Shown here: positions 47,451-58,309 of the stretch, one piece after another
Position numbering within the stretch: position 1 is the first letter of the stretch
Layout: every line of letters starts with the position of its first letter
Assembly: GCA_032207245.1 (NCBI GenBank)
Contig: CM063499.1
Coordinates: 86,134,466-86,198,465, forward strand
Direction: 5' to 3'
Origin: Pardosa pseudoannulata
Taxonomy: Eukaryota > Arthropoda > Arachnida > Araneae > Lycosidae
DNA length: 64,000 nucleotides
The notes under the pieces: model-generated
Database searches by the model: none
Told to the model about the DNA's origin: nothing
The model's input: the letters and a program-made list of their open reading frames with translations, nothing else
Translations under genes and position numbers: made by a program

Positions 47451-47626
47451 CCGAATGATGGCCGAACGGTAGAGCACTGCTCTTCGGAACCAGAGTTCGC
47501 GGGTTCGAATCCCGCTGCGGGCTTAGATGTTCGTAGCCGTTCGGAATCGGCTTTAAACTGTAGGTCCCGGTCTCATTAGCCCTCATGTGTAAAACAGTAG
47601 ACCGTAACGCTCCAAACCAAACCAAA
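47451..47626 (+). mobile_element. tRNA-derived SINE, full length, perfect 13-bp TSD
   Basis: Target duplication CCCCGTTCTAGTG at 47438-47450 and 47627-47639. A-box region GATGGCCGAACGGTAGAGCA, B box GCGGGTTCGAATCCCGC, then the body with GTAGCCGTTCGGAATCGGCT, TTTAAACTGTAGGTCCCGG, CTCATTAGCCCTCATGTG and AAACAGTAGACCGTAACGCT, and a (CCAAA)n tail. Best reference copy for the family here (176 bp). Antisense translation of the B box gives the familiar RDSNPRT peptide, so the 47356-47625 minus frame is not a gene. Confidence 0.96.
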
Positions 47627-47639
47627 CCCCGTTCTAGTG

Positions 47640-48330
47640 TTAGGAACGGTGTAAAATGCGGACCTCAAAAATGTTCGAAATGTTCGGGGGGCTGTCCTCT
47701 GACTACATAAGTGTACGTACCCATTTAAGGAAATAAATATACACGAGCTTGCTTTTTAAATCGAATTTCTACTTCTTCATTGTAAATTTAATGGAAGAAA
47801 AAAATATGGAAAAAATCACCGTACATTGTACATAATGGCAATTAAAGTTTCCTTCATTAACGTATACTATTTTTAAATTTTTGTTTACATTACTTGTACA
47901 AAATTCAAAATACTTTATAATATGACAATTTAATTCATACTATTTGGTGTTTTTATTCTTTTTTTTCTGGGGGGGGGGTTGTTGACGTTAGAGAAATATA
48001 CATTAGAACCTCTACGTTACGAATATTAAAGTGAAATAATTTTGATATATTTCATACACAGAATATTTTTTTTGAGGGGAGGGGGTGATTTAATAACCTT
48101 TAACACTAAACATTCTATCACTTAATAAATACATATTTCTTTCATTTTATTTATTTTATTCCCTTAATACATACTTATATTTATATTATTAAATTGTTAT
48201 ATTATTACTACATTTTTATATTTCTGTTTTAATTCAATACCCATCGCAAATTTTTACATATATATTACACATCACTTGACCGATTATAGTATGTTTAGTT
48301 GTAAATTGAAGCCCCATTGTATTTAGCTTG
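47640..48330. other. Unassigned AT-rich DNA with G-runs
   Basis: Contains G9 (47971-47979) and a GAGGGGAGGGGG stretch near 48075. No gene seen. Confidence 0.4.
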
Positions 48331-49425
48331 CCTTTGAAAAACAAGTGAATCGGGACAGCCAATTTCAGCGCTACAGGTCGAGAGGAAAATTGCTTGGTTC
48401 ACTGGCGCCATCTATTAACTAACATGTTAACTGAAACTATTCAAGTAATTTTGTATCATATTTGGCGGTTTTCGTATCATTTTATTTACATTTTTGACAA
48501 TATTTTAATTTAATTTTCTATTTTCTCCGTTTTATTTTTTTTGCTTTAATTTTATATTTTTTAATTTCATGTTTGTTAGTTTTTGTCGTTTTAAGTTTAT
48601 AAAATTAATTTTTGCTAAGAAATGAGCTAGAGAAGTGCTTGCATCTTTTCTAATATTTTATTTACATTTTTGACAATTTTTAAAATTAATTTTTATTTTT
48701 ACTGTCATTTTTATTATCAGCTTTTTATTATTTTTAAGTTTTTAAAACTTATGTTAACCATTATAAACTTTATACCTCATATTGTCTATAATGGGCAGTA
48801 AACAGCCTGGTTTTTAAAGATAAAATCATTGTTTTGAGAAAATGATGTTCAATATAATAATTTAGAAGCGTATATTTTTCTATAAAAGAATATTCATAAG
48901 TTTAAATTTTACTATTCCTCTCAAAAGTATACAGCAATATTGAACAATTATTTCACTTTGTAAAGAATAAAAAAGAATTCTTCTGGAATATTCTTTGATA
49001 TAAGCTTCTAAATTAATATAATGAATGATATTTGAATGAGTAATTTTTTCATGCTTAAATCAAGCTATTTACTGTCCATTACAATAAACTGAGAACAAAC
49101 ATTGTCTGAATAATGCAATGTGATTGCATATTTTTACCAGTTATTGTTAATGATTTTAAAAAGTAAAAGACCATGCAAATAAAAACAAATAAATCTTATT
49201 TATTAGATCTGCAATATGTGTGATCAAAATCTGTATTGATTGATGTAATTTCTGTTGCATTCTATCGTATCATATGATGAATCATCGACACGAGCTCAGG
49301 ATTACTTAAATAGGTTTAGTTACTACATTAATGAATAGATGGCGCCAGTGAACCAAGTAATTATCCCTGACACTGTAGCACCGAAATTGGCTGTCCCGAT
49401 GCACTTCTCTTTAAACAGCCTTCTG
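48331..49425. repeat. ~1.1-kb imperfect palindrome (fold-back)
   Basis: Left arm CGGGACAGCCAATTTCAGCG, GGTTCACTGGCGCCATCTAT, ATGGGCAGTAAACAGC and AATTTAGAAGCGTATAT occurs in order at 48351, 48395, 48791 and 48861. The right arm has their near-complements in reverse order at about 49010 (ATATAAGCTTCTAAATT), 49063, 49334 and 49380. Arms are each about 500 bp with small indels. It could be a fold-back transposon or a long inverted duplication. Confidence 0.8.
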
Positions 49426-50208
49426 AAAATTAAAAATTCTATTTCCACAATATTTTTATTTTATGTGCTGCCATCTGTGTTTGACTTCGGGAAAAAAATA
49501 CACTTTCGTGAAATGTGTTTTCAGATTTATTTATAGAATAAGTATAATTTGTTCTTTTAGGTATATTAAAGTTTAAAACGATCGCACTTCTATTTTAAAA
49601 TTTTTTTCTTTTCTCGACCTTTTTTATAAAACCAATAAAATATTGTGAATTTCCTTTTAAAATAACCTCTAAATAACAAAGTATTATTGAGGTTCTTCAT
49701 CTCCCTTCATAATGGTCCCTTATATTTGTCTAGTCTCTCCGCCATCCACTAGATGGCGCCACACAACTTGAACTGAGTTTTGCTGGAACGAAAGCCCAAA
49801 AAGTTCAATAGCTGTTAATGTTGAGAGGAACAATGACAGTATTGTCCAGTTAATTCATCATTATTGTGAGTGATATTAAATATTTTGGAAGTGATTGTTG
49901 CAAAATGTTTGATCCTAAATACAGTTATCACTACGTATTATCGATATAATAATATGTTATATATATTTTCAAATATATATATAACATAACCTATAAATTT
50001 TATCTCCATACAAATATATTATTGTTTAGTCTCTTTTGTGTACGCACGTACAAATTTCATTTTAGATACACAAAAAAAAAACAATACTTTGTATGCATAA
50101 AAATGTTTAATTTTTGTTCCTTTTGGAACGGTACATTTTGCTGCAGCATCAGCACCTCCTGCTTCAATGTTATCTATATACACATTCCATTTAAATGTTA
50201 GAATCTAA
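49426..50208. other. Unassigned AT-rich DNA
   Basis: No gene. Contains the CTCF-like motif at 49746-49760. Confidence 0.4.
49746..49760 (+). promoter_or_regulatory. CTCF-like motif
   Basis: CCACTAGATGGCGCC agrees at every position with the CTCF core consensus CCASYAGRKGGCRSY. Binding is not shown by sequence alone. Confidence 0.45.
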
Positions 50209-50501
50209 AGGCCCCCTCCACACTATGGTCCATTGCAAGCCATTACCACCGTCTGGAAGGGGTATGGCTTATCGTGGTCGATGGTGGCAGACGAGAAATT
50301 AGTCTTGGCGGACGATGGCTTCTGAGGCAGTTTTTTCTCCAAAGATCAAAGGCAGATAGATGCGCAACTAAAGTGCTCAGTAGACCCTATGGACGAATCC
50401 ACGTGTTTGGATTACTGAGTGGCCCAACGTGAATGCAAACCATCGTTCAAGGTCACCATCAGGAAGTGGTGAACAACTGGCCATAGTGTGAAGGCTACAT
50501 A
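50209..50501. mobile_element. MITE with CCACACTATGG inverted ends
   Basis: Left end GGCCCCCTCCACACTATGG. Right end inverted AGCCTTCACACTATGG. The interior is GC-richer than its flanks, with ATGGTGGCAGACG and GGACGATGGC. Target duplication not clear. Confidence 0.65.
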
Positions 50502-50738
50502 AAAAAAGATCCGGCCATTAACAATTTTTAAATTTTCTGTCAGATATAACAAGCTTAGGTTCTTAAATACCGGAAACTAGACTCGACAAAATTAGTGAAG
50601 AAATCATTTTTAGGAACTATTTGGGCTCTTTAGTATATTAAAAAATTATCACAAAAGAACATAAACCCTTATGTGTTTACGTTAAAATGATTGAGTACCG
50701 GCTATGCTAGATTCCTTAGCCTCTTGTTAATCTATAGT

Positions 50739-50889
50739 GAACGATAGCCAAATGGTAAGGTGCTGCTATTCCATACCTGAATTCTCGGGTTCGAATCCTA
50801 CTGCTGACAGGGATATTCGTAATCTACTTAAGGCAGTAGGTCCCAGTCTGTTGTATCAAAATAGTAGACCGTAGTGGCCCAAAATAAAC
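50739..50889 (+). mobile_element. tRNA-derived SINE, old and diverged
   Basis: GAACGATAGCCAAATGGTAA, B box GGGTTCGAATCCTAC, then a shortened body with TTAAGGCAGTAGGTCCCAGT and AATAGTAGACCGTAGTGGCC. It lacks part of the middle body. Confidence 0.85.
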
Positions 50890-51046
50890 TTTCGTTTTAA
50901 TCTATGGGGAAATCATTGTACATCTGGGATTTTTCTATTGAAAGATTTATTTAAACACTTTTTATATAGCGGAAAATTGTGCAAATTATGCGTGACACAA
51001 TTTTTAATAACAGTGCGAAAAATAGAAATAATTTTTAATTTGTTAA

Positions 51047-51986
51047 GGTATCTGTCTACGTTCGGAGATCTTTTTTTCTTTAAACGTAGAAACTAGTTCT
51101 TGTTTTTATATTTTTAGATTTATTTTTATATTATCATAGATAATTGCACTTAAACACTTTATTCCTGGAGAAGTTTTTATAAAATTTGTAATAAATGAAG
51201 AAGTTTTAGTTAAATAATCGGGTTTTTTCAAAAGGTCTATTTTTTTTAAAAATTAAATTATTTCAATATTTTTTGACACAACACATTTCTTATACACTGG
51301 ACTAGTGAATCACCTAAAATCTTTGTTTAATTTACGTTTGGTAAAAACTTTTGGTCCTTCAAAATCATACACATTGAATTTTTAACGAATTTTCATTACC
51401 TTTATATCTAACTATGAGTGTAACGTCATTAAAAATTTACCAAATTGAAAGCTTTTAGGTCATTTACTAGTCAATACTATCAAAATCATTCGTAATAATT
51501 TTCAACAAAATATTTTAAGAACTTTTTGAGAAAACACATTTCAAGTTTCGACATTTTATTAAAAATACCGTTCTGAGAAAAAAGCATTTGAAGTTTATAA
51601 AAGCAACTTTAACTATTAAAAAATTAAAATGCATGTTTAAAATTCTCCACACTTTCTCGCTTCAAAACTTTTTAATTGCCAAGTTGCTAATTATTAAAAA
51701 TACTAGAAAAATGTTTAAACTAATCTTCATGAAAATTTAAAATTTTTGTCCAAAAAATGCTCTTTAAAAGGCTTTAAATTCACAACTTCCGGTTCCTAAT
51801 TCGCTACTTCCGTTTTGTTTTCACAACTGTCGCTTATGTTTAAAAAGCTGTCACTTTTCTTTAAAATGCCGTAGAGAGAAAAGAAAAACGGATTTAGAAG
51901 CCTAAAAGTTGAAATTTTACAATAGAGAAATAAAAAAAACTTTTGATTTTTGGCAAAAAATGACGTTTTTAACTTAGACGGATACC
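51047..51986. mobile_element. TTAA-flanked element with GGTATC-GTCTA ends
   Basis: TTAA at 51043-51046 and 51987-51990. Ends GGTATCTGTCTACGTT and, inverted, GGTATCCGTCTAAGTT. 940 bp, no transposase frame. TTAA targets are used by piggyBac and Kolobok elements; ends differ from the TTAA family at 17420/37410. Confidence 0.8.
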
Positions 51987-52119
51987 TTAAAGTCTTTCAT
52001 GTAACTGTCACATTTTTGCTTGTTACTAGCAAATGTAAGAACAAAAAGTAAATGCGCACCTTTATAGAGGATGCTAAACGGGAGAATGGTTCACCTAATA
52101 AAATTCTAAATTTATTTTT

Positions 52120-52865
52120 ATCCTAATGATGCCATCTCTTCGTACAATAAAAAAACGCTTGTGAAAAATCAAGGAGGTATTGTATAACAGTTGATTAAAA
52201 ATAACTGCCGATTAAACGCTATGCAATTGAACTCCGTCAGACCTTAACATTGATTATTAAGATTGCCTCTAATTTTCAATAATTAAAAAAGTAGTTAATC
52301 TCGGTAAGATTCTATTGATGCCATCCCTTCTTAAAATATAAAAAAGTGGGTATGACAAATCAAGGAGGCATTGCATAACGTTTGATTAAAAATAACCACC
52401 GATTAAACGCTCCGTCAGACCTTAACATTAATTATTAAGACTGCTTCTAATTTTTAATAATTAAAAAAGTAGTTTATCTCGGTAAGATTCTATTGAGGCC
52501 ATGCGTTCTTAAAATAAAAAAGTGCGGTTGACAAATCAAGGAGATATTGCATAACAGTTGATTAAAAATAACCGACGATTAAACGCTATGCAATTGAACT
52601 CCGTCAGACCTTAACATTGATTATTAAGATTGCCTCTAATTTTCAATTATTAAAAAAGTAGTTAATCTCGATAAGATTGTATTGATACCATCATTTTTTA
52701 AAATAAAAAAGTGCGGTTGACAAATCAAGGAGATATTGCATAACAGTTGATTAAAAATAACCGACGATTAAATGCTGTGCAATTGAACTGCGTGAAACCT
52801 TAACACTGATTTTTAAGACTGCCTCTAATTTTAAATAATTAAAAAAAAATAGTTAATATCGGTAG
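52120..52865. repeat. ~185-bp tandem array, 4 copies
   Basis: AAATCAAGGAGRYATTG at about 52167, 52356, 52535 and 52721. Each is followed by AACAGTTGATTAAAAATAAC, CTCCGTCAGACCTTAACATT and AAAGTAGTTAATCTCGGTAA. Confidence 0.88.
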
Positions 52866-53660
52866 ATCAAGCCTTAGTTCTATTTTTTATTGTCGAAAAA
52901 GGGTTTCATAAAGTTCTTTACACTTTTGTTGATATTGGTTATTTCTAAATTTTGTTGAAAAAAAGAATATACTTGCGTGGAAACACTAAACAACTCATCT
53001 ATTTGCCACACTTCTCGACTTGTTCTCGACTCGGCGGTAAACTGAAAATGGTGCAAAAAAAAAAATGGATTTTGTCGCATTAATGGTTGAAAAAAAGATT
53101 AAATTTTATGTTTATTTCTTTAATTGGTGAATGAGTGAGTGTTTTTTGATAGCGTATCAGGAATTTTCTGCAACAATTTCTTACCGTCAATAGCTCTTTC
53201 AGAGTGATAGCTACGGGGTTCCTTTACTTCGAAACACGGTGTTTTCAATGGTGAACTATCAGACGGATTACAATTGAGGTAAATAAGTCTTTTTATAAAG
53301 CTTGTGAATTCTTATACTGTTTTACTATTTAACATGGGGAAGTCATTGGAAGAGAGCTTTAATCTTTAATAATATCGAATTGTTTAAAATGGGTCATAGC
53401 GTTCTCAAATTTACAAACATGTTTTAAAAAAATTGATATCCGTATTTTCACAATTTTAAAAGTTACTCTTGCATATAATTTGTAATATTTCTTATTTCTG
53501 TTTTGTTTTGCTTCATATTCTGTGCATTACGAACTTTGTCCATGTCTTATATTTTGTTGAACATGCAAGTATAAGTATAAAATTGTGTATACTAATTTTC
53601 TGAAAGGTACAAGATAAAACTGTGAATAGAATAAGTAAAAAGTTGACTCATTATTTTGTT
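52866..53660. other. Unassigned DNA
   Basis: No gene recognised; the minus frame 52880-53080 has no motif. Confidence 0.4.
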
Positions 53661-53666
53661 GTACAC

Positions 53667-53714
<48 letters not shown>

Positions 53715-54068
53715 ATATTATGTGTGCATATGTGTACGTGTATGTATTGTGTATACATATATATACGCAATACATATATGTATAACGCAATACATATATA
53801 TACACAATATAGATGTGTAATTGGAATTCCTGCGCTGTCTCGGCTTAAGCCATACAGCCATACATGTGTAATACATATATATTATACTCGCAATACATAT
53901 AATAGGCACAATACATATATAGGCACAATACATATATATACGCGCAATACATATATACGCGCAATACATATATATACGCGCAATACATATATATACGCGC
54001 AATACATATATACGCGCAATACATATATACGCGCAATACATATATATGTTATATATATATATGTATGT
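53661..54068. repeat. (TA)n microsatellite and CGCGCAATACATATATA minisatellite
   Basis: TA-repeats at 53670-53708, then about a dozen 18-24-bp units with (G)CGCAATACATATATA between 53765 and 54040. Open frames on both strands (Y/I/C-rich) are repeat by-products. Confidence 0.9.
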
Positions 54069-56270
54069 AATCCATTTTTATAACACTCCTTCACAAGGAG
54101 AAAACTCAACAGTTATAAGTAATGAGAATGCAGTCGGCTTCATATTTAAGAGAACTCAGAAGTCTAATTTTAAAATAATTTAATTATTTCAGAGCCACAA
54201 CACCACACATCTATCCTTCTGGACAATATACAATCAAATGCCACAGAGTTCACTCTGCTCTGACACAAGTACACCCAAGAGCGCTGACAACAAGAATTTT
54301 CCCACAACAAAAACAGCTTAATAAGAGAATTAAATGCAATATCAGCAAAACGCGAAAACATGTTCCGCCAACACCTGGGAAACTGCTGCATAGACAGAAA
54401 GTTTACAGTTTTAGGACAGAAAGGAATGTTAAGTGGAAAATACTCCGTTGATTAAACCATTTAGAGGCTGGTAAAGATATTTAATTAAGTGAATTAAAAT
54501 TGGGGAGAGGAGGCTTTTGAAGAAATATTAAAGTTAAATAATTTTGATATATTACATTATATATATATATGTAGTCAAAATGCATATTTAACTGTCAGTG
54601 TGTTATTTTATAAAATATAATATTAGAAATATCTAAAAATTCCTGCACTAATTTACTTAGAAAGAATTTATAAAGCACACTTGAAATATATACTTCAGAT
54701 TCAAAGATTATAAAAAAAAAACTTTACAGGTTAAAAGAAATGAATAACTTTGTTCTCCTAAACTGCAGTAAATTGGATTTTAAATTACAAAACAATTTCA
54801 ATATTTACTGTAATAGCGTTTTCTTTTAAACTAGTGCCATGTCCTTTTTAAAACAGAACGGTGTTTAGGTCCATTTTGATATTTTTAGAACGAGTTTGTG
54901 TCTAATTATATATTGCTTTAAGTATACATTCTATTTTGATTACAAAGTTAAATATTTGTATTCTATAGATAAGTTTGTATTTAATTTAGTCTGAACTTTT
55001 TAATTATTTATAAGTGATTAAAAGAATTTTCTTTAATTTTATGCCTAGTAATAGATTTAAAACAGATGTTTTTACATTTGTGTTAACAAACGTTAGCAAT
55101 TTTAGCCAATTTTTTAAATGACCATTTATCTATAATCCAATATTCATTCCAAAGTTGAAGATTTTAGGTTTTGTGAGCATATTACCATTTCGAATTTTTC
55201 AGAAACGTTTTAGATTAAAAGGACGTTAATATTACTATACAACAGACTTAGTTGTTAATGATTTCGTAAATTTTTTACTAATCAGATAACGGTGGTAATG
55301 AAGCATTCTATTTATTCTCTTTGAATTTATTTATAAATAACGAATTCATCATTTTAAAGAAGTTTTCTTTATATACATTAAATTTGGCAATTTATCTTTT
55401 TAATTCGATAATTTCTTGCTTTATTGAAAAAATGTATAGAATTATTAATAATTGAATTTCCTTAATCAAGTGATTGAATCCATTGAATCATTTTGAAAGA
55501 TACTAGAACAGGGTTGTAATTTTGACTGGTCAAAAGTGGTCACAATTGTTATAAATAGTTTTAAATGGTCTTAATTTTTATATATCTTTTGTAATTAGAA
55601 GTGACTTTTAATAAGCAATAAAAATAGTAGTGAAGTTAAACAAAATAGTACACTAACAAGTTCATGAGATTGAACAGGTTCATAAGTATAATACGAATGT
55701 TTGAATTTTAAAAAGGAACCATGCAAGGCAATTGTAAAAATGTAATCCATTTGCAGTAAAAAAACATGAAATATGAGTTGAAGTTGAAAACATAAGTTGT
55801 AGGTAAAAAAATAAATTTTAAAATTAAAACAAATAGCATGACATTTTGCAATTAAAATTGTTTCAAAGTTTTTTCAAAGTTTGGAGTCATACAAAATAAA
55901 TTACGAAATCGTTTAAATTTAGAGACAACTACGAAACTTGTTGCTTGTAACCGTTTTTAGAATTCAACATAAATTATGTCTCAAACAGATTGTATAAAAA
56001 AAAATAAACAAAACTTTTTTTTTTATTTTTTTATCTTGGAGTTATATTTGTTTTTTGCTGGTGTTATTTATATTATGACATTTTTAAAAAATGTATCAAT
56101 TTTCCTTTTTCGTGGAAGGTTCTGGATCCCATTAACCGCGAAAAACTAGGGATCACTATGTTGAATTTTTTTATCTATTGTTTTATTCATGGGTGAATTA
56201 ATCAATACAAATATCCCATAGTCATTAATTGTTATTGAATTTGTGATAAATGATTTTAATTTATTTAGCA
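54069..56270. other. Unassigned AT-rich DNA
   Basis: A less AT-rich patch at 54185-54400 follows a splice-acceptor-like TTTAATTATTTCAG but is not open in a convincing frame. Nothing else seen. Confidence 0.4.
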
Positions 56271-56380
56271 TCCAGTCGTACCCAATGGGGATTTATTAGT
56301 ATATGTGTCTGCTTTAAACGCACATATCTAGCAAATCTCTTTTCGGTTGGATCACTCTTCTATATTTCGAAAGGTAAGTA
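56271..56380 (+). repeat. Inverted-pair repeat, left member
   Basis: TACCCAATGGGGATTTATTA, GTATATGTGTCTG, TTTTCGGTTGGATCACT and TATATTTCGAAAGGTAAGTA match, in reverse complement, 61043-61161. Divergence is low. Confidence 0.85.
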
Positions 56381-56514
56381 AACATTTTAAATTTGATCTC
56401 TACCTTAAATTTTAGAATATTTTTACTCCCACTTTTAAGATATATATCTTTCGAAATATTTGAAAACGTTTTGGTAGCTTCGGTATACCGAAAACTGTTT
56501 TGTGAGAACAGTAT

Positions 56515-57072
56515 ATAGATATATATAGATAGATATAGATAGATATAGATAGATAGATATAGATAGATATAGATAGATATAGATAGATATAGATAGATAT
56601 AGATAGATATAGATAGATATAGATAGATATAGATAGATATAGATAGATATAGATAGATAGATATAGATAGATATAGATAGATAGATAGATATAGATAGAT
56701 ATAGATATATAGATATATAGATATATAGATATATAGATAGCTAGATATAGATAGATAGATCGATAGATATAGATATCGATAGATATAGATAGATATAGAT
56801 AGATAGATAGATAGATATAGATAGATATAGATAGATATAGATAGATAGATATAGATAGATATAGATAGATATAGATAGATATAGATATAGATAGATATAG
56901 ATAGATATAGATAGATATAGATATAGATATAGATAGATATAGATATAGATATAGATATAGATAGATATAGATAGATATAGATAGATATAGATAGATATAT
57001 AGATATAGATATAGATATAGATAGATATATATATATAGATAGATATATGATATATAGATATCTATATAGAGA

Positions 57073-57109
<37 letters not shown>

Positions 57110-57125
57110 TATATATATGTATATA
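56515..57125. repeat. GATA-type compound microsatellite
   Basis: About 600 bases of TAGATAGATATAGATAGATA variants turning into (TA)n at the right end. Confidence 0.97.
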
Positions 57126-57548
57126 TGTATATGTAGATGTATAAAATGCTCTTTATTATTACTTTCTAATAACTAATACAAAATTTATGACTATTAAGAA
57201 AATGCTTTCGAATTTTAGTAGTTACTTTTATAAACATGTGTGATGACACACTTCTTGTTAAACCCTCTTAAAGGGCAATAGGTTTTATGTAGCAAAACAT
57301 TAAGACTGTAGCTTTCCAAACTTTCTTCTTGTTTCCTTCTATTTGAAATTAAGTTTATATTTCTTTTTCAAATTTAATCAGTGGTCTTTTCCAATTAGTA
57401 TAGTTTAGTACAGTTTTACCTTTGCTGATTTTAACCTGTTCTGTTTCCGAATTAGGACACTTTTATCTGTTATGTCTTGTTGTATTTAAGAAAAAACACC
57501 TTGTGCTTGGCTAACCAACCAATTAGTAAAGCTCCATGGTGAATTACT

Positions 57549-57714
57549 GGCCGAATGGTTAGGGTGTTGGCCTTCGGAACCGGAGTTCGTGGGTTCGAAT
57601 CCCACTATGGCATGGATGTTCGTAGCCGTTCGGAATCGGCTTTAAGCAGTAGGTGCCGGTCTCATTAGCCCTCGTGTGGCAAAAAGTTGACCGTAGCACT
57701 CCAAAACCAAACCG
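57549..57714 (+). mobile_element. tRNA-derived SINE, full length, TSD with one mismatch
   Basis: Target duplication TGGTGAATTACT (57537-57548) and TGGGGAATTACT (57715-57726). A box TGGCCGAATGGTTAGGGTG (adjoining the duplication), B box GGGTTCGAATCCCAC, body and CCAAAACCAAACC tail as in the family. Confidence 0.95.
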
Positions 57715-57726
57715 TGGGGAATTACT

Positions 57727-58309
57727 AGGCTGGGATTTTTCAGCTCTACAGTCTGTTTTGTGCTAATAAGGCTCCAAAATGTTTCCCCGCCAGCTACGGG
57801 ATTCGAACGATCAAAAGGCAAACATAGCATGTAAAATGAAGATTGCGTGTGATATTATGAACTTTGTTTCTTTAAATTTTTAGATTCCGATTGAAAACTT
57901 AGAAACCAAGTATTGTGGTGAATTATAGTTATACTGGTAAATAACTCTAGTACTTTTTAAAATAAATCTTTCTTATAAATTTAGAATTTGATTTTAATAC
58001 ATATTTTCATTCCAGTGTGTTCTTTCCTTATTTCTAAAATTACGGCTATGTTGGATTTATTTCGTTCAAATGTGGCGAACATTATACCGACTAAATAGAC
58101 TGCCATCTTAAGTCGCAGTAAGAATAATTCCAAGCATTGTCGTCAACCGTTCACCATATTGAACAGGGGGGCAGAGGTACCTTCCTTGTCCATAGTGGTC
58201 AATATTCCTTGTCCACAGTGGACAATACAGTGCAGCACCCTGTACAAGAGCCGTTTTCAAAGGGGAGAAAGTATGGTTGAAATATATACAGGATCCTGAG
58301 AAGAGGCCC
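57727..58309. other. Unassigned DNA
   Basis: Contains TTCCTTGTCCACAGTGG/TTCCTTGTCCATAGTGG as a short direct repeat (58171 and 58205). No gene seen. Confidence 0.45.

Noticed and set aside
47451..47530. Genuine tRNA gene
   Set aside because: A and B boxes are present but the sequence continues into the family SINE body, has target duplications and no clean acceptor stem.
47356..47625. Minus-strand frame with RDSNPRTLV
   Set aside because: This is the translated B box and body of the SINE, a common false gene.
53622..54083. Y/I/C-rich frames in the 53.6-54.1 kb region
   Set aside because: Translation of (TA)n and CGCAATACATATATA repeats on both strands.
54185..54400. Possible exon after TTTAATTATTTCAG
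   Set aside because: The frame with the most protein-like composition has two stops, other frames show no motif, and there is no matching donor.
57642..57830. 62-codon minus frame
   Set aside because: Covers the SINE at 57549-57714 and its flank.
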